A stretch of 5,554 nt of DNA from Clostridiales bacterium (GTDB lineage Bacteria; Bacillota_A; Clostridia; Tissierellales; Sedimentibacteraceae): NCBI GenBank assembly GCA_003514865.1, contig DOON01000288.1, forward strand, positions 7,142 through 12,695, given 5' to 3'. Position 1 is the stretch's first letter; each line of letters opens with the position of its first letter. This document shows positions 1-5,531 of the stretch, in pieces. The notes below the pieces were generated by a model that worked only from the letters and a program-made list of their open reading frames with translations, did not search any database and was not told the DNA's origin. Both the position numbers and the translations under genes were made by a program.

Positions 1-1
1 T

Positions 2-1213
2 ATAAGGTATATGCCCTATCCCATTATTGTAGGATTTACTTCGGGCGTAGCATTTGTATTGGCTGTTGGGCAGTTAGGAGATTATCTGGGTCTTACTCTG
101 CATAATCCACCGGTACAATCCATAGGAAGAATTGTTGCATATATTCAGGCAATACAGAGCCTGAATATTTATGCCTTTGTAATCGGAACTCTGTCTGTTA
201 TTGTCATAGTGGTATGGAACAAGCGGAACAAAAAAATACCCGGATACTTAATTGCTCTACTATTTGCCACAATACTGGCACATGTGACGGCATGGCCGGT
301 AGAAACCATCGGCACAAGATTTGGTAATGTTTCTGCTTCACTGCCTCCGATTATTTTACCTGCGTTGGAGTTTGACAAAATTAGATTTTTGTTATTTCCC
401 GCATTCACTATTGCTTTTATTTCGGCTCTCGAAACACTGCTTTCAGCGGTAGTGGCAGATGGAGCAACGGGGGAGAGTCATGACCCAGGAATGGAGCTTA
501 TAGCCCAAGGCGGTGGAAATTTGGTGAGTTCCCTCATAGGAGGACTTCCGATAACAGGAGTTATTGCCAGAACGGCGGCAAATGTAAGAAGCGGGGCAAG
601 AACCCCGATTTCCGGATTAGTTCATTCTATGGTTGTTATACTTTGTAACTTGGTCTTAATGCCCTTTTTGAGTATGGTTCCCATGACTGCGCTGTCTGCC
701 GTACTTTTTATAGTTTGCTTTAACATGGTGGAATGGAAAAGCATAAAAAAGATGATCAGAGCCCCTAAGACAGACATATTGATTATGGTTACAACTTTTG
801 TGCTTACAGTTATTCTTGATCTTTCGACGGCAATAATATCCAGCGTACTTTTAGCCTCATTGCTTTTTACCGCTCGAATGATTAGGGTAAGCAGCCTTCA
901 GGGCATGGGTGAGCATGAGTTTGCAAAAAAAGAAGAAGCTTCTGCCATTGCATACGAAATTGACGGTCCTTTATTCTTTGGATTTGCTCATAATATAAAG
1001 GCTTTGGAAAAGGAATTGAGCGCCCAGGCAGAATTGGTAATATTAGATTTTGATAAAGTAATACTGATTGATGCCACAGGACTTAATGCTTTGGATAAAT
1101 TGATACAGACAGGAAAGAGCATGAAAATTGACTTCTCATTTGTGAGGGTAAAACCCCATATAAGAAGGATTATGGATAGGGCAGGAATATGCGATAATAT
1201 TTGTAGGGATTAA
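2..1213 (+). CDS. SulP-family inorganic anion transporter with STAS domain, N-terminus cut by window edge
   Basis: This is the C-terminal three quarters of a SulP (SLC26-type) membrane transporter, a family that moves sulfate, bicarbonate or other anions or dicarboxylates. The frame is open to the left edge: the codons before the ATG at 11 read I-R-Y and continue the family motif R-(F/Y)-x-P-Y-P-x-I-V-G-F-T-S-G. That ATG is therefore internal, and about 100-150 residues are missing compared with the usual 500-600. Counting from this Met, the conserved transport-core signature is at about 138-205 (SALETLLSAVVADG, then GGLPITGVIARTAANVRSGARTP), with the conserved Glu of that helix at 141. Further hydrophobic helices extend to about 288. 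A cytoplasmic STAS domain spans about 312-398 with D-A-T-G at 354-357. The protein stops soon after the STAS core (GICDNICRD), a little short for the family. The substrate cannot be told from sequence. It is convergent with the NifX-type gene and ends just before a terminator. Confidence 0.95.
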   Translation: MRYMPYPIIVGFTSGVAFVLAVGQLGDYLGLTLHNPPVQSIGRIVAYIQAIQSLNIYAFVIGTLSVIVIVVWNKRNKKIPGYLIALLFATILAHVTAWPVETIGTRFGNVSASLPPIILPALEFDKIRFLLFPAFTIAFISALETLLSAVVADGATGESHDPGMELIAQGGGNLVSSLIGGLPITGVIARTAANVRSGARTPISGLVHSMVVILCNLVLMPFLSMVPMTALSAVLFIVCFNMVEWKSIKKMIRAPKTDILIMVTTFVLTVILDLSTAIISSVLLASLLFTARMIRVSSLQGMGEHEFAKKEEASAIAYEIDGPLFFGFAHNIKALEKELSAQAELVILDFDKVILIDATGLNALDKLIQTGKSMKIDFSFVRVKPHIRRIMDRAGICDNICRD

Positions 1214-1225
1214 AAAGAAATTTTT

Positions 1226-1257
1226 GGAGCCTCCATTTTCGATGGAAGCTCCTTTTT
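1226..1257 (+). terminator. Intrinsic terminator after the SulP gene
   Basis: An 11-bp stem (1226-1236 pairing with 1242-1252) has one C/A mismatch and a 5-base loop, and is followed at once by TTTTT. It starts 12 bases after the SulP stop codon. On the opposite strand the stem lies just past the NifX-type stop codon, but there it is followed by A residues before any T-run. It is therefore a good terminator for the plus strand and only a possible one for the convergent operon. Confidence 0.85.
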
Positions 1258-1258
1258 A

Positions 1259-1690
1259 TTAATGATGCTCGCCGTGACCGCCGCAAACATGTCCGTCACC
1301 ATGATGGTGCTCGCCATGGCTGCCGCAAGTATGCCCTTCACCATGATGATGTTCGCCGTGATGATTACATTCAACATCAGGATTATAATTCAATTCACCG
1401 GAGAGTAAATCCATTGCGGCCTTATCTGCGTCTCCGGTAACTCCACCATATAACTCAATACCTGATTCAGAAAGAGCGCGTTTTGCACCGCCGCCAATAC
1501 CACCGCAAATTAACGTATTAACACCATTCTCTTTAAGAATTTTAGCCAATGCACTGTGTCCGCTGCCATTTGTATCAATGACAGAGGTCGACTGAATATT
1601 GTTGTTCTCTATGTCATATACTTTAAATTGTTCTGTGTGTCCAAAGTGTTGAAACACATTGCCATCTTTATATGTTACCGCTATTCTCAT
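1259..1690 (-). CDS. NifX/NifB-type dinitrogenase iron-molybdenum cofactor domain protein with His/Cys-rich tail
   Basis: This 143-residue cytoplasmic protein belongs to the Fe-Mo-cofactor biosynthesis family (NifX, NifY, NifB C-terminal domain), whose members bind or carry metal-sulfur clusters. The domain fills residues 1-105: an MRIAVTY start, the N-terminal F-x-H-F-G-H-T-E-x-F motif at about 13-22, then LICGGIGGGAKRAL at about 60-73 with Cys62, and YGGVTGDADKA at about 81-91. Residues 108-143 form a tail with 14 His and with Cys at 108, 122 and 136, built on a 14-residue repeat; it probably binds metal. The start is fixed by GGAGGT five bases upstream of the ATG. The first 23 bases overlap the end of the DUF134 gene, so the two are likely translationally coupled. 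No nif structural genes are present, so a role in nitrogenase assembly is unlikely here. Relatives are common in non-diazotrophic anaerobes, and their exact function is not settled. Confidence 0.92.
   Translation of the reverse strand: MRIAVTYKDGNVFQHFGHTEQFKVYDIENNNIQSTSVIDTNGSGHSALAKILKENGVNTLICGGIGGGAKRALSESGIELYGGVTGDADKAAMDLLSGELNYNPDVECNHHGEHHHGEGHTCGSHGEHHHGDGHVCGGHGEHH
1262..1369 (-). repeat. 14-residue (42-bp) His/Cys tandem repeat in the NifX-type C-terminus
   Basis: About 2.6 copies of a 14-residue unit with the pattern C-x-x-H-G-E-H-H-H-G-(E/D)-G-H-x cover residues 108-143. The cysteines at 108, 122 and 136 fall exactly 14 residues apart, and HGEHHHG is repeated without change. 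The underlying 42-bp DNA units are similar but differ at several third positions. The last copy is cut short after HGEHH by the stop codon. Confidence 0.85.
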
Positions 1691-2048
1691 CTTTTACCTC
1701 CATTTTTTCGCTTAGACTATTTCCCAACCGACAACAACCGTTGCCGCAGGATGAGTTGTGATGCTCGCAAAAACGCACATCCCCACCGCCAATTTGCAGA
1801 GGGCGTCCCTGCACGATGCATTGCGCCAGCTTTTTTCTGGCACTTGCATAAATAGCCTGCGCCGTGGTGCGGGCAACCTCCATTTGCTTTGAGCATTGCT
1901 CCTGTGTCATCCCTTCTAAATCGATCAGACGGATGACCTCATATTCGTCGAGAGTCATTGTAATTATTTGTCCGTTCTCACCGCATGGTTTGAAACTTGT
2001 ACACCGTGGGCGTGAGCATACGCGCCGATGTTTTCGGGGTCTTGGCAT
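1668..2048 (-). CDS. DUF134 (UPF0251) family putative DNA-binding protein
   Basis: This 126-residue protein begins with the family signature MPRPRK-x-RRV. It continues with MTLDEYEVIRLIDLEGMTQEQC at about 31-52 and a helix-turn-helix resembling sigma-70 region 4 at about 47-75 (MTQEQCSKQMEVARTTAQAIYASARKKL). The family is thought to be a small transcription regulator, but I know of no defined role. It is cysteine-rich: C11, C16 and C22 near the N-terminus, and C94, C101, C105 and C106 after the HTH, which could bind a metal or an Fe-S cluster. The frame is open to 2084, but I chose the ATG at 2048 because it gives the family N-terminus and lies seven bases after GAGG; the adjacent ATG at 2051 is the alternative. 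It is the first gene of the operon with the NifX-type gene, whose Shine-Dalgarno lies inside this gene. It may autoregulate through the repeats in its promoter. Confidence 0.9.
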   Translation of the reverse strand: MPRPRKHRRVCSRPRCTSFKPCGENGQIITMTLDEYEVIRLIDLEGMTQEQCSKQMEVARTTAQAIYASARKKLAQCIVQGRPLQIGGGDVRFCEHHNSSCGNGCCRLGNSLSEKMEVKDENSGNI

Positions 2049-2051
2049 CAT

Positions 2052-2059
2052 CTCACCTC
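2052..2059 (-). promoter_or_regulatory. Shine-Dalgarno that sets the DUF134 start
   Basis: The minus-strand sequence GAGGTGAG ends directly before two successive ATG codons. GAGG is four bases from the first ATG (2051) and seven from the second (2048), so spacing favours the second. The in-frame ATGs further upstream, at 2063 and 2084, have no such site. Confidence 0.7.
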
Positions 2060-2081
2060 GCATTATCTTGTTAATTATCAA

Positions 2082-2127
2082 CATATGTCAATAACTATTA
2101 TATACTTTTTCTGGCATATGTCAATAA
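2082..2127 (-). promoter_or_regulatory. Candidate operator: duplicated TTATTGACATATG element, 33 bp apart
   Basis: An identical 13-bp sequence (TTATTGACATATG on the minus strand) occurs at 2082-2094 and 2115-2127. The 33-bp offset is close to three helical turns, so both copies face about the same side of the DNA. Each is centred on the palindrome CATATG with partial extra dyad symmetry. One copy covers the -35 box and the other covers the expected transcription start, an arrangement suited to repression. The binding protein is not known; the adjacent DUF134 protein is the natural candidate by inference. Confidence 0.5.
2097..2124 (-). promoter_or_regulatory. Near-consensus SigA promoter of the DUF134-NifX operon
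   Basis: The minus strand carries a perfect -35 box TTGACA (2119-2124) and a perfect -10 box TATAAT (2097-2102) separated by 16 bases. Transcription would start near 2090, giving a leader of about 40 bases before the ATG at 2048. A promoter this strong usually needs a repressor, which fits the duplicated element overlapping it. A second, weaker pair, TTGACA (2086-2091) and GATAAT (2062-2067) with an 18-base spacer, would leave almost no leader and is less likely to be used. Confidence 0.8.
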
Positions 2128-2178
2128 TTAAAAAAAGACTTTTTTGCTCTTTTATATAGAATATTTCTAACGGTATCA

Positions 2179-3246
2179 TTATTCATTTAACGGTAAATAA
2201 ACAGTGAAGGTGGTACCTTTGTTAGGCGCACTTTCAACGGATATACTGCCTCCGCAGATTTCCAGAATTCTTTTCACAAGAGATAGGCCCAGACCGTTTC
2301 CTTCTGTTGACCTTGATTGATCTCCTTGATAGAATTTATCAAAAATATGCTTTTTTACTTCCTCATCCATACCTAAACCAGTATCAGAGACAGAGGCAAC
2401 TGCTTCTTCCTTATCCAATCGAAGCTTAACACCTATCGTTCCTCCTTGGGAACTAAATTTGACAGCATTTCCCAATAGATTTATCCAGAGTGGCTGCAGG
2501 ATTTCCGAATTTCCTGTGAACTGTATTGGCTCAAGGCTGATATCCAGTTCAAGCTGTTTCTTCTTTAGCTGTGGCTCCAAAAGAAGTATGCACCTGCGTA
2601 TTTGCTCGTCAAGGGAGTATCGCTCCATATCTGTGATTTTATTAGTGCTGTCAAGTTTTGATAACAGAAGAACATTGCTTGACAGATTGGTCAATCTCTC
2701 AGTTTCGTCAATAATGATATTTAAGTACTCGTTTCGCTGCTGTTCTGTCAGATCACTCTTTTTTAGGAGTTTGGCAAATCCCTTGATAGATACAACCGGT
2801 GTTTTGAACTCGTGAGAAATATTTTTTACGAAATTACTGCGGAGTGTTTCGATGCTTGAAAGCTGTTTTGTCATTTCATTAAAGCTTATGGCAAGGCGGC
2901 TTATTTCGATGGACCCGCCAACTTCAACCTTTACATCGAAATTTCCTGCCGCTACCTCCATAGTGGCATCTGTCAGCTTGCGAAGAGGCCGTAAAAAAAG
3001 ATCTCCTCCAATTATGGCTAAGGTGGTTCCGATAACTAGGTTAACTAAAAGCATGAATACTAAGATGACAGGAAACCGGTTCACCAGCAAGGGCGGAAGG
3101 ATACCTATTTCCATAAGAAAATATGAGATGCCGCCTGAGATCACGATACTGACAAACAAGATAGCAAACACAAAGGATACAAGCAATATTAGTGTGGTCA
3201 GCCTTCGCTTGGAATTTGTATCTATGTTTCGCAAGTTATTATTCAT
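2179..3246 (-). CDS. Sensor histidine kinase, two transmembrane helices with minimal external loop, HAMP-HisKA-HATPase
   Basis: This 355-residue membrane histidine kinase autophosphorylates and passes phosphate to the response regulator encoded just upstream. Two hydrophobic helices (about 17-44 and 59-80) are joined by only about 15 residues, so there is no real extracellular sensor domain. A HAMP linker covers about 81-133. The HisKA H-box N-I-S-H-E-F-K-T-P places the phosphorylated His at 145. The ATPase domain shows the N-box (N256, N260), DTGLGM at 288-293, the F-box FDKFYQGD at 302-309 and the G-box GNGLGL at 316-321; all motifs are intact. The frame also has a GTG at 3249, but the ATG at 3246 is preferred, with a GGCGGTGA-like ribosome site just before it. 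The gene overlaps the regulator's end by eight bases, so the two are coupled. The signal is not identifiable; the architecture resembles intramembrane-sensing kinases of Firmicutes. Confidence 0.95.
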   Translation of the reverse strand: MNNNLRNIDTNSKRRLTTLILLVSFVFAILFVSIVISGGISYFLMEIGILPPLLVNRFPVILVFMLLVNLVIGTTLAIIGGDLFLRPLRKLTDATMEVAAGNFDVKVEVGGSIEISRLAISFNEMTKQLSSIETLRSNFVKNISHEFKTPVVSIKGFAKLLKKSDLTEQQRNEYLNIIIDETERLTNLSSNVLLLSKLDSTNKITDMERYSLDEQIRRCILLLEPQLKKKQLELDISLEPIQFTGNSEILQPLWINLLGNAVKFSSQGGTIGVKLRLDKEEAVASVSDTGLGMDEEVKKHIFDKFYQGDQSRSTEGNGLGLSLVKRILEICGGSISVESAPNKGTTFTVYLPLNE

Positions 3247-3916
3247 CACGCTTCACCGCCTTATAGCCCAATCCGCGGACGGTTACAATATCAAATTCCG
3301 GCCATGCGCCAAACCGCTCGCGCAGCCTGCCGATATGGACGCTGACCGTATGCTCGTCTGTTTGAGAATCATATCCCCATATCTCATCCATCAATTGCAT
3401 CCGGGTAAAAATAACATCCGGATAACTAAGCAGCTTGTATAGCAGTAGGAATTCCTTCTGCGGCAGCGTTATACGTTCTGTTTCACGGCTAACGGCCATT
3501 GAGTCGTAATGCAGGGTTACTTTGCCAATTGTTATCTTTCGTTCATGGACAATTTTAGCACGCCGCAAGAGTGCCTTAATCCGAAGAACTAATTCTTCAT
3601 TGTCAATGGGTTTGACCATATAATCATCTGTCCCTACAATAAAGCCCTTTCGTTTATCCTTAATTGTTTCTTTTGCCGTAACCATCAGAATGGGGAAATC
3701 ATATCCAGCCTCCCGCAGCTGCTCCGTCAAGACGTAGCCATCCATTCCAGGCATCATGATATCGGTAATCATTAAGTCAATGTGCTGACGATCTAATATG
3801 TCCAAGGCCTCCTGCGCATTTGAAGCCAACATCGGGACGTACCTTTCTTCGAGCAAAACCGCTTCCATCAGCTTTCTGGTATTTGTGTCATCTTCCACTA
3901 CAAGGATATTAAACAT
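3239..3916 (-). CDS. OmpR/PhoB-family response regulator
   Basis: This 225-residue two-domain transcription factor is the partner of the histidine kinase downstream. The receiver domain (about 1-118) has the acidic pair D9-D10, the phosphorylated Asp52 (T-D-I-M-M-P), Thr80 and Lys102 (K-P), so it should be fully active. The C-terminal winged helix (about 128-222) is of the OmpR type, with the recognition helix around D187-R200 (DEHTVSVHIGRLRER) and the wing VTVRGLGYKAV at the end. The length is normal for the family. A strong AAGGAGGT lies seven bases before the ATG. It is first in the operon with the kinase and is divergent from the peptidase-DUF308 genes, whose upstream region carries 7-4-7 repeats of the kind OmpR-type dimers bind; those genes are the likeliest nearby targets by inference. 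Confidence 0.96.
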   Translation of the reverse strand: MFNILVVEDDTNTRKLMEAVLLEERYVPMLASNAQEALDILDRQHIDLMITDIMMPGMDGYVLTEQLREAGYDFPILMVTAKETIKDKRKGFIVGTDDYMVKPIDNEELVLRIKALLRRAKIVHERKITIGKVTLHYDSMAVSRETERITLPQKEFLLLYKLLSYPDVIFTRMQLMDEIWGYDSQTDEHTVSVHIGRLRERFGAWPEFDIVTVRGLGYKAVKRDE

Positions 3917-4002
3917 AATGCTGACCTCCTTATCTCCGAACAGCTTAATAACTCAGCATATAAGCATAAAGGAGAGATTTATAAAGCTTATTTTATATTG
4001 AA

Positions 4003-4031
4003 ATTTTATCATATATGAAGCGGTACGGCAA
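4003..4031 (-). promoter_or_regulatory. Candidate SigA promoter for the two-component operon
   Basis: The minus strand shows TTGCCG (4026-4031, four of six consensus bases) and TAAAAT (4003-4008, five of six) with a 17-base spacer. Transcription would start near 3996 and leave a leader of about 80 bases before the regulator ATG at 3916. The surrounding AT-rich stretch offers other possible -10 boxes, so the exact position is uncertain. Confidence 0.45.
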
Positions 4032-4120
4032 CAGTCAGGGATAGTTTTTTCCAATATCGTGCAGGTGATGCTGACATCTTATACTGCCCTTGCACTGCGC
4101 CTACTGCGTAATGAGAGAAA

Positions 4121-4171
4121 CTTCAACTGAACTTCAACAAATTTGCCGCTTAAATTGAAGTTTAGTTTAAA
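4121..4171. promoter_or_regulatory. Candidate OmpR/PhoB-type operator: CTTCAAC tandem repeats in 7-4-7 spacing, with an inverted pair
   Basis: CTTCAAC occurs twice on the plus strand, at 4121-4127 and 4132-4138, separated by four bases. That 11-bp period is the geometry of PhoB/OmpR dimer sites. On the other strand a related but weaker pair, again 7-4-7, lies at 4154-4160 (ATTGAAG, six of seven matching the reverse complement) and 4165-4171 (GTTTAAA, five of seven). AAACTTCAA at 4118-4126 and TTGAAGTTT at 4155-4163 form a perfect inverted repeat. The block ends about 15 bases before the candidate -35 box of the peptidase gene, an activator-like position. The binding protein is inferred, not shown. 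Confidence 0.5.
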
Positions 4172-4185
4172 TTGCAGGAGTATTA

Positions 4186-4214
4186 TTGGCATAAGGTTGA
4201 CAAAGCTGTAAATT
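4186..4214 (+). promoter_or_regulatory. Candidate promoter of the peptidase-DUF308 operon
   Basis: TTGGCA (4186-4191, five of six consensus bases) and TAAATT (4209-4214, four of six) are separated by 17 bases and would start transcription near 4221. The weak -10 box suits an activated promoter, consistent with the repeats directly upstream. No better pair was found between the repeats and the gene. Confidence 0.35.
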
Positions 4215-4232
4215 TGAAAAAAGAGTTCAGAA

Positions 4233-4239
4233 AGAGGAG
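4233..4239 (+). promoter_or_regulatory. Shine-Dalgarno that sets the peptidase start
   Basis: AGAGGAG directly abuts the ATG at 4240, leaving no spacer, but lies six bases before the in-frame ATG at 4246. Normal spacing therefore favours the second ATG. Confidence 0.7.
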
Positions 4240-4245
4240 ATGTTT

Positions 4246-4932
4246 ATGTTTTTTGATTTTTATTATTTTATTCTTGTAATTATACCAATGTTAATTGGAA
4301 TATGGGCTCAGACTAAGGTTACATCTGCCTACAAGAGGTATAGTGGCATTGTATGTTCAAACGGATACACCGGCTACCGAACCGCTCGAATGATATTGGA
4401 TAAAAACGGCCTGCAAGACGTGCGGATTGAAAAAGTAAGGGGAAATCTGACCGATCATTATGACCCGCACGCCAACGTTGTACGATTGTCAGAGGGTGTT
4501 TATGATTCCAGCTCTGTTGCGGCGGCCGGAGTAGCTGCTCACGAGTGCGGTCATGCACTTCAATACGCAACAGGATACGTACCTATGAAAATTAGAGGAA
4601 CTATCATCCCGGTTACCAATTTTGGTTCAAAACTGGCGGTGCCTTTAATTTTAGTTGGACTGCTGTTAAGCTGGTATTCTCTTGCTTATATAGGCCTGAT
4701 CGGATATGCGCTCATTGCGCTGTTTCAACTGGTTACCCTTCCGGTAGAATTTAATGCCAGCAATCGCGCCGTTGTGGCGCTCACTGATATGAATATTACA
4801 GAGGCTGAGCAGGAAGGCGTAAAAAGGGTGCTGAACGCCGCGGCAATGACCTATGTTGCTGCCTTAATTTCTGCTGTAACACAGCTTCTGCACATGGTAA
4901 TGATTATAGGAAGAAAAAATAACAGGAGTTAA
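4246..4932 (+). CDS. YugP-type membrane zinc metallopeptidase
   Basis: This 228-residue integral membrane protein belongs to the zinc peptidase family typified by B. subtilis YugP (Pfam Zn_peptidase_2). Numbered from the ATG at 4246, an N-terminal membrane helix (about 5-22) leads into the family segment AQTKVTSAYKRYS. It is followed by G-Y-T-G-x-x-x-A-x-x-x-L, the DHYDP motif at about 70-74 and the catalytic H-E-C-G-H at 99-103. There His99 and His103 would bind zinc and Glu100 would be catalytic; Glu168 in LPVEFNAS is the probable third ligand. Two further hydrophobic helices lie at about 128-165 and one at 200-222. The length is normal for the family. Substrates are not known. The ATG at 4240 is possible but leaves no space after the AGAGGAG site. 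The gene is followed 32 bases later by the DUF308 gene with no terminator between, so they form one operon divergent from the two-component system. Confidence 0.93.
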   Translation: MFFDFYYFILVIIPMLIGIWAQTKVTSAYKRYSGIVCSNGYTGYRTARMILDKNGLQDVRIEKVRGNLTDHYDPHANVVRLSEGVYDSSSVAAAGVAAHECGHALQYATGYVPMKIRGTIIPVTNFGSKLAVPLILVGLLLSWYSLAYIGLIGYALIALFQLVTLPVEFNASNRAVVALTDMNITEAEQEGVKRVLNAAAMTYVAALISAVTQLLHMVMIIGRKNNRS

Positions 4933-4964
4933 AATTTAAAAAATAATGAAAAGAGGCGCTTATT

Positions 4965-5531
4965 ATGAAAAAGATAATTAATTTAATGAGGTGGATGTTG
5001 CTCATATCCGGAATATTGATTGTGATACTTGGTATAACAATGCTGTTTTCACCGCTGGACAATCTGGTCACGCTTGCATTCTTTATCGGTATTTTGATGG
5101 TGATATCAGGAGTTTCTGAAATTGTATCATTTTGCGGTGAAAAAAAGAGGTATCGTTCCAACTGGATGCTGGCAAGCGGTATTCTGTCTGTTCTGTTCGG
5201 TGTCTGGACGGTATTCGGGCACGGAACGGAAGCTCTGGCTGCTTTTTTACCTTTCATCTTTGCTGCATGGGTTTTATCTTCCGGTATTATGAGGGTTGTT
5301 GGTTCCGGATACCTTAAATCAGAAGGTTCATTCTTATGGGGATGGATGTTGACATTCGGCATTTTGGGAACTGTTTTCGGATTTTTGCTTTTGTTTTCTC
5401 CGATTCTTTCCGGGGTCGTCATATCATTTTCGCTGGCTATGATTTTGATTTCACACGGTGTTGACAATATAATTCTCTTTTACCGAATCAAAAAAATAGG
5501 CAATTATATCAGAGAGCGCTTGGGTGAATGA
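4965..5531 (+). CDS. DUF308/HdeD-like six-helix membrane protein
   Basis: This 188-residue protein is almost all membrane helices, about 8-29, 34-55, 66-85, 89-112, 124-146 and 148-173, with basic segments between pairs (for example KKRYR near 60-64). Three two-helix units each open with a related sequence starting W-M-L and containing G-I-L (from W10, W67 and W127), the internal triplication typical of the DUF308 family that includes E. coli HdeD. HdeD is linked to acid resistance; most family members have no assigned function, and none is shown here. AGAGG lies eight bases before the ATG. The gene follows the zinc peptidase closely, so the two probably act in the same membrane-related response. 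The length is normal. The TGA stop overlaps a possible ATG for a further gene. Confidence 0.9.
   Translation: MKKIINLMRWMLLISGILIVILGITMLFSPLDNLVTLAFFIGILMVISGVSEIVSFCGEKKRYRSNWMLASGILSVLFGVWTVFGHGTEALAAFLPFIFAAWVLSSGIMRVVGSGYLKSEGSFLWGWMLTFGILGTVFGFLLLFSPILSGVVISFSLAMILISHGVDNIILFYRIKKIGNYIRERLGE

Larger units (their letters stand above)
3917..4245. other. Divergent intergenic region between the two-component operon and the peptidase operon
   Basis: This stretch of about 330 bases separates two divergent operons. It holds a leader and candidate promoter for the regulator gene on the left, CTTCAAC-type repeats near 4121-4171, and a candidate promoter and ribosome site for the peptidase on the right. 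I see no convincing gene, hairpin terminator or riboswitch between 4032 and 4117; that part is unassigned. Confidence 0.6.

Noticed and set aside
1864..2094. Plus-strand open frame across the DUF134 gene and its promoter.
   Set aside because: It is antisense to a well-recognised gene and its start is without a ribosome site; its composition follows from the opposite-strand codons.
2133..2153. Possible terminator for the kinase gene: a six-pair stem (AAAAGA with TCTTTT on the minus strand) followed by T residues.
   Set aside because: The stem is almost all A-T with a nine-base loop, so it would be too weak; the poly-A/T run alone explains the pattern.
2852..3442. Plus-strand open frame of 196 codons across the kinase-regulator junction.
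   Set aside because: It runs antisense to two genes with all catalytic motifs intact and crosses their boundary.
4002..4130. Short open frame of about 42 codons on the plus strand, with an ATG at 4068 that would give a 20-residue peptide.
   Set aside because: There is no proper ribosome binding site or recognisable protein similarity, and it runs into the repeat block; it is probably chance.
4150..4174. TTAAATTG repeated at 4150-4157 and 4167-4174 (17-bp period).
   Set aside because: It is AT-rich and short, and overlaps the stronger CTTCAAC-type repeats; not convincing as a separate element.
4904..5467. Long minus-strand open frame (187 codons) opposite the DUF308 gene.
   Set aside because: The plus-strand frame has family-typical helices, an internal triplication and a ribosome site; the antisense product resembles no protein I know.
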